Of a stretch of 64,000 bases of DNA, positions 23,220 to 34,127 are shown piece after piece. Within the stretch, counting starts at the first letter, position 1, and every line of letters begins with the position of its first letter. The stretch spans positions 83,213,106 through 83,277,105 of the forward strand of contig NW_023601433.1 of NCBI RefSeq assembly GCF_014898055.3. Reading direction: 5' to 3'. The position numbers and the translations under genes were made by a program. The notes under the pieces are model-generated. The model made no database searches, was not told the DNA's origin, and saw only the letters and a program-made list of their open reading frames with translations. The DNA is from Talpa occidentalis (taxonomy: Eukaryota > Chordata > Mammalia > Eulipotyphla > Talpidae).

Positions 23220-24010
23220 TTTACTCCGTTTTATAGATGCGTCGTTTATTAACCCATCCTCAATTTGGAAATGGCTGTTTCCACCAGGCCAAAATTAAAA
23301 ATCATGCACTGCTTTGTGGCAAACGAGAAAGCCATTTTCAGCCATGAGTTTCAATATGAAATATGAGAACAATGAATCAAAATGCCAATAAATTAGGCCT
23401 TCAGGAGACTGAAATGGATTAGAAAAACCCAAGTATGAAGAATCTGGTTTTTATTTTGTTATTTTTTTTTTAACCAACAAAGTACAAGAGATCCATTCTA
23501 GGTATTTTTTTTTTTCCCTCTAGTAAGGACTCAGTATTTTAATTCCTACAGTGCAAATAAATTATTTATAAATTACATTCCTCTCTTTTCAAATAAACAC
23601 CATTCCTCCAGAAATTTAGATAAATAAAATGCCATCTATTTATCAAACGGACTCTTCATGTCTAATAACCCACAGCCTCGCTAAAGGAATTGTTATCTAA
23701 CAGCTAGGTCAAAAGTGCAAGAGTCCAGACTTATTAATTCTAAGCCTAGCCAGGCCATTGATTAGCTCTGTTGAGGGAGGAGGGGGCGGGAGTCTCCTGG
23801 GGGCTCCTGGGTTCCCCGGGTCTTCTCCCCTCCAAGATGATACCATTTCCCCGGCCTCCGCTTGTGTGTTAAACACTGTTTGTCTAGCACTCAGATAAAA
23901 GGCACAGGGTGAGACTTAAGTGGTTGTTAAAATGGTCAGCCCCAAAGTCATAAGAATTCCCACTGATAACCTGTACTTACAGTGAGAGGAGAATTTGTTT
24001 TCTTAGGGAG
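23220..24010. promoter_or_regulatory. AT-rich repeat-free block, candidate conserved element
   Basis: Nearly 800 bp free of any recognised transposon in a SINE-dense neighbourhood. It is rich in homeodomain/forkhead-like words (TTTATTAACC, AAATAAACA, CTTATTAATTC, GATTAG, TTAAACACTG, TGTTAAA). No open frame spans it. This combination is typical of distal enhancers, but conservation cannot be tested here. Confidence 0.4.
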
Positions 24011-24520
24011 GATGATTTTCCCTTTTTAAAGACTGGGGAGGGGGGGAAGCCCCAAGCCCGCTTGCACTTTGGGGACATTTTTGCCCCCAGAATTTTACAC
24101 GTTTTTAAAAAATTTATTTATTTACTTACTTTCTGATAAGACTTGAGCTTCTGAGCCGGCCAGAAGGGCTCGTAGACATCTGGACTGGACGGCCACGGAC
24201 ACCAGGGTCAGGGACACGGGTCTCAGGGGATGGGGACACCCAGCCCTGGGCGCTGCGGCAGGAAAGGTGACCTTGCCAGGTGCATGATGGGTTGGGGTCG
24301 GCTTTGGCTTTGGGATCAGGACCCACCCGCCCTTCCCTTAATTACTCCTTGACTCGTATCCGATTTAACCCTTGCTGGACCACTCTTGGAGGCCCACCTC
24401 CCCCATTTCAAGGGTGAATAAACTGAGTAAGAGATGACCCCATAGAAATTCAGGTCTAACATCCAGAATACTTAATGTTTATGCCATATCCTCTCAGGGC
24501 AGAATTAAAAATCATGCCCT
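24011..24520. other. Unique noncoding sequence, no feature seen
   Basis: Nothing recognised beyond an A/T-rich TTATTTATTTACTTACT stretch near 24110-24130. Confidence 0.5.
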
Positions 24521-24521
24521 T

Positions 24522-24767
24522 GGGGCCTCCTTGGTGGCTTAGGGGTTACATCTCAGCACCAACACCCCTGTGGGCTGAGTTTGATCCCCAGCCAGGGAGC
24601 TGGCCCACACAGCACAGCAGACCTCTCCTGTCTCCCCTGCAGCGACCCTCAGCAGTGTATTTCCGTAGATCTGCATCTTCTGCTCCCTACTCTGTCTCTG
24701 GTGAATCCTCTCACCACCCCACACCTCTGGCCTGCACCCCAGTTCTTGTATGCAAGCAAAAAAAAAA
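24522..24767 (+). mobile_element. tRNA-derived SINE
   Basis: Head GGGGCCTCCTTGGTGGCTTA, body with CTCTCCTGTCTCCCCTGC, end CAGTTCTTGTATGCAAGC plus an A-run. I could not identify a clean target duplication, and the copy is diverged. Confidence 0.92.
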
Positions 24768-26240
24768 TAGACTAACATTTGAAGATAAATAAAATGCTCC
24801 CTGTGTATATATTTAACAGTATAACATACACGCAATTCTCCACACAGTGTCTGCCACCTGGGAAAGCTGAAACTCGTGCTAAGATGTTTGTTGAAAGCGA
24901 CAGCCTGGAGGCCAGGATGGCCCTCCTCCGTGTCTGTTTGTCCTGGAAGCAAGCGGCAGTGATGCCTGCAGCAGGCTCTCAGTGGGGGCATGGGGTGGGG
25001 CATAGGAAGGACCTGGGGTGAGTATGAGAAATGCAGATCCTGATTCATTAAGATGGGGTGTGCCCGGGAATCAGTGCACCGGGAGACAGGTCACAGGTGA
25101 CCCCGACACACTGAACAGTAAGGTCATAAAGGCGGGACTGTTTTACAGGAAGCCCAGAAATGTTAATTAACAGATTGATCAATTTATGGGTGCCTGGGGT
25201 GGTTACTGGTGCCCAAGGCGTTCCAGGCACAGCCAGAAGCTGCCACTGAAAGGAGGCCCTTCTGCTGACCCAGCCCCCAGGCCCTGTTTCTAGCTGTGAA
25301 AACTTTCCACTCCTTCCTCTGAGCAGCCAGCGTGCAGGCTTTCTGCAGCCCACGGGGCGCCCGCGCGCCTACCTCTGCAGGTCTTGGAAGGTCCTCAGCA
25401 AGGGAGGGTAATAGCTGACCTTTCCAAAATGGCCTAGAACCTCGACTTCTCTGTAAGGGGGCCTCTGCCCAGCTCCCCATTGTCCTGGTCCCAGTGGCTC
25501 CACTGTCAGGTTTCAAAGGCCATTTGGAATTACTTAGCCCCAGGGTCATCGGCCTCTCTCCAGCCCACGGAAGAGTCCTACTTGGCCATTCCCTGCTTTA
25601 GCTCTTCTGGGCCTGTTCATTCATAATAGCAACCAAATGTCCCCTAAAAAGTCCTCCCTCCTGCTCTCCTTGGCTAAGAGCCCCTCGAGGCTAAAGCCCG
25701 CCTCTCAGAATAACCCCTTACTGCAAACCCACCTAATTGACTTCCACAGACTTCACCCCTTTCCCGTCCTGGCTGGGTCCTGGCTGGGTCACCAGGGGCA
25801 TCTGAGCAGGCAGCACCCCTGCCTTCCATGTGGCCCCACTCAGGTGAGCAGCATGTACACTGGGTTTTTGAACCCCCAGAATCCAGCCCCAATGGCAAGG
25901 GCAAATGAGGCTGTGGGGAAGCTGCAGGGAAACGCACTTGAACTGTGACTTTTTCTTTGGCCCCCCCTTACAAAGAACTGTGCATCGTCACCACCACTGA
26001 AAAAATGTCCTTACAGAGCTGCTTCCGCTCACACAAGTCACGAGGACAGTATAGTGAGCCAGCAGAGTTCATCGCCATCTTCAATGCAGGCATCTGGAGG
26101 AGGGAGAGAGAAAAGCACTAATCCTCCCTCACTAACTACCCCCCAGGGCTCACATCTGGATGTGCCTGGACCATCTCTTAATGTGGATAGTAATGACTGC
26201 GCATGCAGACACACACACCAAAAAATGGAATATTGACATG
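24768..26240. other. Unique noncoding sequence, no gene seen
   Basis: The GC-richer part contains several 80-120-codon open frames on both strands that resemble nothing and overlap each other. A small tandem TCCTGGCTGGG duplication lies near 25770-25790. Confidence 0.5.
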
Positions 26241-26480
26241 CATTGACTTTCAATCTACTTTTCTCACTTTAAATTGGACTTTTAGTGGCTGCGTAGTATT
26301 CCACCTCCCAATGAGACATAGTTCAACCATCTCCTATTTTTCCACATAGAAGTTCCTAACTTTTTTGGTTCTATATTTCACTGCTATGGACATTCTTATA
26401 AATGAATGTTCGTCCACAGATCTTCTTTTTTCTTTAGAAACTTTCCTAGATGTACAACAGTTATGGATGCACCTTAAATA
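26240..26480. repeat. L1-like 3'-region relic
   Basis: 'tggctgcgtagtattccacc', then 'ttcaaccatctcctatttttc', then 'ctgctatggacattc' follow the same L1 pattern seen at 1.6 and 22.9 kb. Confidence 0.6.
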
Positions 26481-26570
26481 TAAACCATGACACACCTGGG
26501 TCTCCAGTTGGGTTGCTCCAGGTTAGATAGTTTCTCAAAGCCAAGCCCCTGCATTGGGCTGGAGGCTGGC

Positions 26571-26861
26571 CACGCCTTTCTCATTTTATTTTTTATTTTT
26601 TTAAGATTTATTTATTTTTTATACAAACACTGGATACAGTCAGAAGCGCGGGAGGGTGAGAGAATTCATCAGAGCCAGAGCCGGGAGCAGAGCAGGTAGA
26701 AGGACCGAAGTACACTGCTGAGGGAGCAGCGGGCTCAGCAGGAGAGGTCTGCGCGCCATGTGGGATCGAACCAGCACTGCAGAGGCTGCGGGCAGCTTCG
26801 CAGCCCAAAGCTCTAGCTCAACCATTGAGCCACCAGGGAGGCCCACACCTTTCTCATTTTA
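26571..26861 (-). mobile_element. tRNA-derived SINE, minus strand
   Basis: The body is 26589-26843. The 3' end type is CAAACACTGGATACAGTCAG and the head ends GAGCCACCAGGGAGGCCC. The flanking 18-bp repeats differ at one base (CACGCCTTTCTCATTTTA versus CACACCTTTCTCATTTTA). Confidence 0.96.
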
Positions 26862-26869
26862 ATTCTCCC

Positions 26870-27085
26870 TCCCCAGAGGAGAGCTTTGGGGAAAGAGGGA
26901 AAGAAGGGATGAGAGAGAGGGGAGGCAGCTATGGTGGGAGGTGAAGAAAGGAAGGAGAGAGGAAGGAAGGGAGGGGCAGGGAGGGAGCTGGGAAAGAGAA
27001 AGGGAGGAGGCACATCTAGGAAGAGAGGAAGAGAGAAAGGGAGTGAGAGAAGGTGTGAAATGGAAGAGACCAAGAGGAAAGGGAG
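26870..27085. repeat. Polypurine (GGA/GAA-rich) tract
   Basis: Over 200 bases dominated by G and A on the plus strand (GGAAGG, GAGAGA, AAAGGGAGG words) with few pyrimidines. The long open frame through it encodes only Arg/Glu/Gly low complexity and is not a gene. Confidence 0.85.
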
Positions 27086-27267
27086 TGTGTTTATCCTTTG
27101 CTAGACAATGGACAGCAGAGGGGCCAGGACCCCTCAGGAGCTACCCCAGCAGCGCCCCTGAGCAGGCCCCAAGGCCCAGCCCTGCCCTTCCCACCTGACA
27201 TTTTGGGCATAAACTAGAAGCCTTCACGTGGACCTTCTTGGGTTTGCCAAGCAGACACTTTGTGTTT

Positions 27268-27566
27268 AAAAACTCCACGAAGGGCCTGCCTGGTGGCGCA
27301 AGGGGTTAAAGCACCACGCTATGAAGCCATCTGCAGCCTCTGCAGCACCGAGTTCGATCCTGGCCAGGGAGCAGCCCACATGGCACTACAGACCTCTCCT
27401 GACTCACCCACTGCGCCCCTCAGCAGTGTATATCAGTTAGTCTGCTTGTTCTGCTCCCCACTCTGTCTCTGGTGAATCCTCTCATTCCCTCCGCATCTCT
27501 GGCCTGTACCCCAGCTCTTGGATGCATAAATAAATAAATCTTTTTTAAAAATAAAAACTTCATGAA
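27268..27566 (+). mobile_element. tRNA-derived SINE
   Basis: The body is 27282-27552, beginning GGGCCTGCCTGGTGGCGCA and ending AATAAATAAATC plus T/A-rich tail. Flanks AAAAACTCCACGAA and AAAAACTTCATGAA form a 14-bp target duplication with two mismatches. Confidence 0.95.
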
Positions 27567-28385
27567 TAAAAATGCAAATGCTCTTTGGGAAAAATCTTTG
27601 CATGAGTGATCTGAGCCAACATGCATAAAAGAGACACCTTTAGAAATTCAGCGGCAAATGTTTTTTGGGGGTGGGGTGAGGAATGGAATGAACTGGATGA
27701 TTCCCTAAACTTGACTGCACCCTGACCGGGAAGACCACGTGGAAAGTGGAGGCCCAAATGGGCAAGCCCCGCCTGGAGCCTTCCACCCTGGAAACCTGCC
27801 CTCTACGCACCAGGGAGCCGACGTGGCTCTGCCCAGCTCCTGGAGACCATTTAAGGCTGTGAAATCGCTGGGAAATGCGGTGACACCCTCGTGCCAAGAG
27901 GGATGAGCATGCTTTGTCCTAGGACATCTGCTATCTCAGGGTGGAATGCAGGGGATGTCTGAGCGCTCAGCTGCCCTCTCCTCTCTTCCTCCCTCCCACC
28001 CTCCACTTCTGTCCCCACGGGCTACCCGACCTAGAGCCACACTTGACCAGCACCGCTCCCCAGGAAAGCAGCCCGCCCTACACCCCCATTTTTGTGGTTT
28101 GCAAAATCTTTTTTTATACAGTGATTAGCAATTAAAAGCCCCTATGTTTAAAAAAGCATCAGCAAATTAAGGAAAAGATGGAAATGCAAAGAGCAGAGCA
28201 GTTTATAGAGGGAGCGCCATTTGCACATTAAAAGAGGGCAGAGTGGAAAGAGATGAAGGAAACAGACTCTGACCTCAGTGGTTGAAAGGGAGAGGAGAAC
28301 CTGGGTGTTGGTGGGGCCGTGGCGCAGCGTGCTCTGTGTAACTGTTTGTCATGTGCATGTAATATTTCTGAAGATCCATATTTGC
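27567..28385. other. Unique noncoding sequence; start of SINE-free interval
   Basis: No feature recognised. From here to 40.93 kb no SINE copy is present. Confidence 0.5.
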
Positions 28386-28389
28386 TTAA

Positions 28390-28540
28390 AGCCTGATAGA
28401 TCTGGTTCAAATCCTGCTCTTCCAGCTGCTGGCTGTGGGAGTGTGGACACGTGACCTCATTGATCCTTGGCTGTAAAATGGGGCGATCTATCATATTGTC
28501 TGTCTCACAGGGATGTTGCAGAGAACAGAAAAGCTAAGAG
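28390..28540 (+). repeat. MIR SINE fragment
   Basis: 'gttcaaatcctgctcttcc', then 'gtggacacgtgacctc', then 'ttggctgtaaaatggggc', then 'cacagggatgttgcagag' is the sense MIR pattern. Confidence 0.8.
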
Positions 28541-28589
28541 GTCTTAGCAGCAAACCTGGCAAGTGTGGCTAATAGATGTTGCCCCTATT

Positions 28590-28610
28590 ACCATCATCAT
28601 CACTACCGTG

Positions 28611-28653
<43 letters not shown>

Positions 28654-28665
28654 TATCATCATCAC
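28590..28665. repeat. (ATC)n trinucleotide repeat
   Basis: About 20 ATC/CAT units with a few interruptions (CACTACCGTG near the left end, one TTATC near the right). Confidence 0.95.
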
Positions 28666-29640
28666 TTAGTGTTAGTGACTGGCTGTTCTTCTGCCCCAAA
28701 GGACCTGCTTGATTGTTTCCTCACAGCCTGGGAACTTCCCCTGTAATGTCACCGACCGGCTGTGCTTTGAAGTAGGGCAGCCTGTGGACCTGGCAAGGAG
28801 GGAGCCATGTGTTAGGGTCCTGAAGCATATAGATCTTCCCCCGAAGATCATTAGGCTCACGTTTGTCACATTTATTTTAAGGAAACTGGTAGGGTGAGGG
28901 TGGGTGAGGTTAATTGCTCCATGGATCCTGGGCGGCCCTGTTCTCCAGATGGGGGAGGTTCAGCAGGGCCTGAGAGAGCCCAGAGGCATGGCGAAGCTGA
29001 CCGGAGAAACACCACTCCCGCTCTAGAGAGGGTGGGGGCACCTGAGCTTTCATCCCACGCTGGCTTGGCAGCAAGACCTGAATGGCGCTGCAGTTTCCCA
29101 AAGCTGGGAGAGCAGTGGGCTTCGTCCAGCCCAGCGCCAGGCAGTGGGCTACAGCCAGGACCAGAAAGGGCCCCTGTGCTCAGAATTCTCCAGCACAATG
29201 AAGTCGTGGGGGTAGGAATGGTATGGGGCCTGTGGGAGCTGAACTCTGCCTGTGGGTGTCAGGCTCTGCCCCAGCAAGCTGGCCAGGGCAGCGTCTCCGT
29301 CCATCATCAAGCTTCAGATTTTCCACCAACCTTTACCACAGACCTACTGTGCGCCGGCTGAGGCAGAGCCAGGTCTCACCCTCTCTGCTGACCTCCCTGC
29401 AGCGGTCTGAGGCTGCCACATCACTTTGCAAAGGGTCCAGTTAGCCATCTGCAAAAGAAGGGTGGGTAATTCCCATCTCCTGGACTTTCTTTGGGGAATG
29501 GAAACACAGAAGAGCTCAGTGAGTGGTCTAGTAGATGACCACCGCGCTGGGGAGGTGTGGGGGGTAGTGGTGGGAACTATGATTTTTCTGGTTCCATAAC
29601 AGCCAAGATCCACTTTCCCTGAGAAATCTTTCCTACCTCC
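28666..29640. other. Unique noncoding sequence, no feature seen
   Basis: GC-moderate sequence with overlapping short open frames and no recognisable domain. Confidence 0.5.
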
Positions 29641-30275
29641 TAAGCCCGCCATCTTCTGAAGGAAAGAATAAATTAATCCATTAAATTGCAAGCCTCAGAT
29701 CCTGCAGAAAATAAGCAGGCCCGGCTAAATTGGTGGAAAATTAGCTCCCAGTGGATAAGAGGAGGAGGTATATATCTACCCCACGTTGATTTTCTGAACA
29801 CCGAAAATACTCCTTTCGGTGGACCTGCCGAGCTCTCTAGATTAACAGCTCGGCGCGCTATCCCCCACCCGGGCAGAGCTCCCGGCCCCGGCCCCGGGGA
29901 AGGTGTGACTTCAGACATAATGGTAAGGGGGGGCGGAATGCGGGCCTGTGTGTGAGGTGATTGTAACCAGAAACACCTCGGCAGGCATCTCGCTGCTGTC
30001 CGGAGTGCTCGGTCGCTGGCAGGCAGCCGGGCCCGGAGCCGGAGCCGGCCCGAGGTGCCTGGCTCGCCGCTGACCGCCCCTCCAGGGCCAGCCGCCGATA
30101 GCTTATCGGGCCCAGCCGGGACGCCCAGGGCTACAACCGGAAACGCGGCTGGGGGCCAGGGGTGCCTGATGGAGCAGATGCGGTCCCCCCGAGTGCCAGC
30201 CAGCGCCTAGCCTCCCGGCACGGCTTCCTTGCAGCCACCGGCGACCAGGTAAGGCATCAGGTGGGCGGGAAGTGA
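29640..30275. promoter_or_regulatory. AT-rich element adjoining a CpG island
   Basis: The left part (29640-29830) is AT-rich with AATTAATCC, ATTAAATTG and AAATTAGC homeodomain-type sites. From about 29825 to 30270 CpG density is high. The island contains an inverted GATA pair (30095-30109) and, at 30248/30249, the strong splice-donor string CAG|GTAAGG. It looks like a candidate unannotated promoter with a noncoding first exon, but no transcript evidence exists here. Confidence 0.5.
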
Positions 30276-30589
30276 CCGACTGGGCCTCCACCCTCGGGGA
30301 ACTGTTCACCAAGGGCCAGTAAAAGGCAGGTATTTTTCCTTGGGGGTAAGGGTGGGGGTAGTGGAAGCCAAAGCAAAGATGTCAGGGGTCAGCACAACCT
30401 CATGAGGGCAGAGACAGGACTGGGGGTGCTGGAAGGCAGGCTGTGCACCCCCAAGTTGTCACGGGGGCGCCTGCAAGGTGTGTCTGAACTTGTCACTTTC
30501 CCCGCAGTGGGCACGCTGTACCACCACCCCACCGGCATGCATGTGGGGTGCCTGTGTGTTGGGGTGGTGCTGACTGTGCTAGTGCATTC

Positions 30590-30760
30590 GAAAACAGAAG
30601 GATTTGGACTGCCAAGCCCTGCCTTTGAGTCCAGGCTCGCCGCTGTTTCCTGTGCACGCTTGGACCAGCTGCTTAACCTCTCTGAGCTCAGCCTCCTCTG
30701 CTGGGAGGGAGCAATTCTCATAGCAGCTGGGGTTTAGGATGATGATGATTTGAAAGGTCA
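30590..30760 (+). repeat. MIR SINE fragment
   Basis: 'ggatttggactgccaagccc', then 'gctgcttaacctctctgag', then 'gggagggagcaattctc' follows sense MIR. Confidence 0.8.
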
Positions 30761-31685
30761 CCATAAAATAGGGAGAGCCTCTTTTGTTGTTGTTGGCTTT
30801 GTTTTGGTGGTCTGTTATTATCAAAATGTTTTGGCACTGTCCGGGAGCCTAGCTGGCTGGGATGTGTTCCCCAGAAGGGGCCCAGGTGGATTAAGCAGGT
30901 CTAACCATGAGCAGGTTCTGCCCTGAGCAGGTGTGCCCAGACTGGGGCACAGACCTTTGGGAAGGACAGTGGCTGGTGGTTCCGCGACAAGGGCAGCCGA
31001 GATCAGCTAAAGGCCTCTGGAGGCCTTTAACTGCAGCGCCCCAAACAAGCAGCTGGGGGCTGTGCCCCCCTGGGAGAGGGTGGACAGAGCCTGGCGCCCA
31101 GGGCAGTTTTCCCCAGCAGCTCTCTCCACCGGTCCAGGGCACCGCAGTGCGCTTGGAGTTCACGCCAGACCGCGCGGGGGCGGGGGCGCGCACAGACGTG
31201 CAGACAGACAGACGCCTCGGTGCCTGGAGGTCTCTGACTGCTCCCGGGTGTGCGAATCAAACGAGGGGCGTCCGCCTCTCACCTCTCACCCAACTCTGCT
31301 CTCCAGGCAGCACTGATCCCGGCTGGGGCCGGTCAGCTCAAGTGACCCCGAGCCCCGGGAATGTTAGGGCCCCTCTGAAGGCACTGGGCATGGTTTCCCG
31401 CCGCTTCTCCTTTCAAGCAGGACCCTCACCTGTTCAGGGTCCTTGGAAAAATAGGCAAAATCGCCTATTTAAAGTGTTTTTTTTTGGGGGGGTGCACAGA
31501 GATGGTCCATCTTTTTTATCACCTTCTCTGTGGGACCCACATTCCTTCAAAGGTTAAGAGCCAGGGTTCCCCACCAGGAGTTCAAGACTTATTCTTGGTG
31601 TATGGCAGAACATTCCAGATTTGTGCTTTTCTCCTACATGCGTCCTCCCAGCCGCTGACTGAAAAAGAGTGGCAGCACTCACACC
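30761..31685. other. Unique sequence with a palindrome and CpG-rich patch
   Basis: A 22-bp perfect palindrome with a 2-base centre lies at 31008-31029. A CpG-rich patch at about 31140-31350 contains GGGGGCGGGGGCGCGC (Sp1-like). The 216-codon frame at 30907-31557 has no recognisable domain and is not called. Confidence 0.5.
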
Positions 31686-31689
31686 CAGA

Positions 31690-31820
31690 CCTGCGCTTCC
31701 TGTCCAAAAGTGTAAAAGGAAACTGAGGCCCAGAGAGGAATTACCAGTTGCTCAAAGCTGAAAAGCAAAGCTGAAAGCAGAGCTCGGTCCCCTTGGCTCT
31801 TAATCTCATGCCCCTTCGGG
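31690..31820 (-). repeat. MIR SINE fragment, minus strand
   Basis: 'aaaaggaaactgaggcccag', then 'agaggaattaccagttgctc' is the reverse-complement MIR core. Confidence 0.7.
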
Positions 31821-32265
31821 GATCCTGAGAGCATCATGGTCCAAACTGTGTCCAATACCATCCCCGCAAATGCTGTAGATGAGAGGGCTGGCTTTCCCCT
31901 GGTTTTTGTTACTCTTTAAGGCACATGCTAAACTGGGTGGAAGGACTAGACATCGGGCAAATGGTGCAGGCTGCCAGCACATGGCTTCCCTTTCTCCTTA
32001 ATTAGCAGAGTTTTAACCTTTTCCAAGATAAGGCAACACAGAGGAGCTGATGAAAAGGGCATTTTCTCCAGCAAAACACAGCAGAGTAGATACACCTTTG
32101 CAAATAGCATCCAATCTCTGCAGACCTTTGCTGGCCATGCAGTCCTGTTAACAACCTTCACTGTAACCGAGGCCAAGATTGCAGGCCCCTGGACAGATCT
32201 TTTTGGGGGATGCCCTCTGGGCACCGGCTATGCCCAGAGGCTGATCTCCTGGAGTGTGTGGCATC

Positions 32266-32302
32266 TTCACACACACACACATGCACCACACACACACACT
32301 CA
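32266..32302. repeat. Imperfect (CA)n
   Basis: CACACACACACA, then TGCAC, then CACACACACACAC. Confidence 0.9.
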
Positions 32303-32509
32303 AAGGCACACCTCCCAGTTACTGGCTGGGTCCCGCAGCCTCAAAGCCTCTAAGACTGAGCCCCAGGTTGTCGGGAGAAAAGTTCAAGTCGCCAGCCCAT
32401 TCCCAGCTGAAGGACTCCTCAACGCCCGGGCCCAGCAGCCTCATTGTTTATCCATCTGAACGACTCCCCTTCCCCGGCCCACTCCCCACTCCCACCCCCA
32501 CCTTTCCGA

Positions 32510-32920
32510 GGTCGACTGTAAAAATAAACTATTTTTCCTTCTTAATAAATCTCGGCCCGGCGCCCTCTTTTAAAGAACTAAAAAAAATAAAAATAAAAAA
32601 AAAATAAAAAAAAATTTAAAAAATCACTGCGCCCAGCACAGCGAGCAGAGAGATTAATCTCGAGGCAGGATTTATGTGGCGCGGGCATCCTCAAACAATT
32701 GGAGTCATAAAATAAAATGAGATTCGGAGGCGGGTGGGGGAGGGGAGGGCCTCGGGAACCACAAACACGTTTGTGTAGCTAAACAATGTGGAAACTCTTA
32801 AAGCCCCTTTTCTGCAGACATCTTGCAGCGACGGCGCTTCCCTGTCAGCCCGCGGGAAAGGGAGAGAGATATATTAACTGAAGACACAATCTAAAATTAC
32901 TTAGGGGTTTTAAACATGCA
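32510..32920. promoter_or_regulatory. Candidate conserved noncoding element
   Basis: Repeat-free apart from an internal A-rich run (32579-32625). It contains AGATTAATCTCG (bicoid/PITX-type TAATC words in inverted pair), GGATTTATG, GTCATAAAATAAAATGAG (caudal/posterior HOX-like TTTAT), CACAAACACGTTTGTGT (an inverted repeat) and TATATTAAC. It sits immediately beside the 33-kb CpG island. No open frame of note. Confidence 0.45.
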
Positions 32921-33054
32921 GGCCATGGGGGTGGGGGTGCTGATAAACTGTTGTCCATATTTCCTTCTCTGGGTGTATTATTTCCAAGATATTTCACCCC
33001 CTTTCCAGCGTCTCCTCCCTCCCCGCCCCTTGGTTTCTCTCTCCATTCATTACG

Positions 33055-33600
33055 CTGACTCGTGCGCCGCGGCCGAAGCCCAGGGGGGGACCGAGCCCCG
33101 CAGGACCCCGGCTTCGGTTGCGCCTCTGCGCGCGGACGCGGGTGGGGCGCGCGTGGCGACTGCGGGGGGCTGCGATGCGCCGCGCGGTCTCCGCAAGGAC
33201 CTTTCTCAGGACCCTTCTCAGGACCCTTTCTGCCCCCGCCTGCGCGCTTCCTAGGCTCTTGGGGGCTTAGGACTTCGAGGGCGCATTTTCAGGGCGACCT
33301 TGGGCAGGGTTGCGGGCAAACCCTTGGCTCGCCTGGGGAGGAAGGGCTCTGACGGCTGCGGGTCCGGTCCTGGCTGCCAGGGCAGAGCTGGCTGTTTCCT
33401 GCCAGCGCCCGAGCGTGCCGTGACAGGACTGCGTGGTGCAGACACACAGCTCGGCTCAGCAGGCTTTCCCCGTCGTTGAGAGGACTTGGGAAGGTGGTCA
33501 GAGGTCTGGAGAAATGAGGGTCGCCTTGGGCCAGCGCCGGCAGCCAGAGCGCACGACTCCCGGGCACCCAGTCCCCGCCCGACCCAGGCGATCCGAGTTA
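33055..33600. promoter_or_regulatory. CpG island
   Basis: CpG density is very high at 33055-33190 and stays elevated to 33600. It contains a tandem CTCAGGACCCTT repeat near 33205-33232. The 147- and 112-codon frames on the two strands have no recognisable homology and overlap each other, so they are taken as stop-poor GC-rich sequence. Confidence 0.65.
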
Positions 33601-33700
33601 GCCTATTTGGCTTCAGTTTGCTCATCTGTAAAATGGGGGTGTGAGGGCACCTACTCCTGATCATTGTTGGGGTTAAACCAATGTACATGGCCATGAAAAA
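33590..33700 (+). repeat. MIR SINE fragment
   Basis: 'cttcagtttgctcatctgta', then 'aaatgggggtgtgaggg', then 'tgttggggttaaacc' is sense MIR. Confidence 0.85.
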
Positions 33701-34070
33701 CGAAGGTGGTAGGTGAGAGGCAAATGCCGTTGTGGCTGTTACTTACTATGATGGAGAGGAGCCTGGCAGAGCCCCCCAGAATGTGCTTTTATTCTACAAA
33801 GGGGTGGGGGCCTGAGATATTCAGGAGCCCAGAAGGGATTATGATAAAGACTGAAAGTCTCCTTCTGGATTCATTCATGGGGCGAAAAAACATTCGGTGA
33901 CTTTCAGGCTCTATTCTGGGCACAGGAGGCCCAGCACCCCTCCCCAGCCTACTGATCACTGGGAACCCCGAGGTTGAAACTAAGAGTGCTCCTTGGATGC
34001 CAAACTCCTGCAAATGCACTTCCTGAACGCCTCTCTGGTCACAGCCAGAGTCCAGACCCCAAAGGTGGAG

Positions 34071-34127
<57 letters not shown>

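Noticed and set aside
26813..27198. Frames rich in Arg/Glu/Gly or Pro/Phe/Ser
   Set aside because: Produced by the polypurine tract.
30907..31557. 216-codon plus-strand frame
   Set aside because: No recognisable domain; Arg/Pro/Gly-rich and spans a palindrome and CpG patch. Treated as chance.
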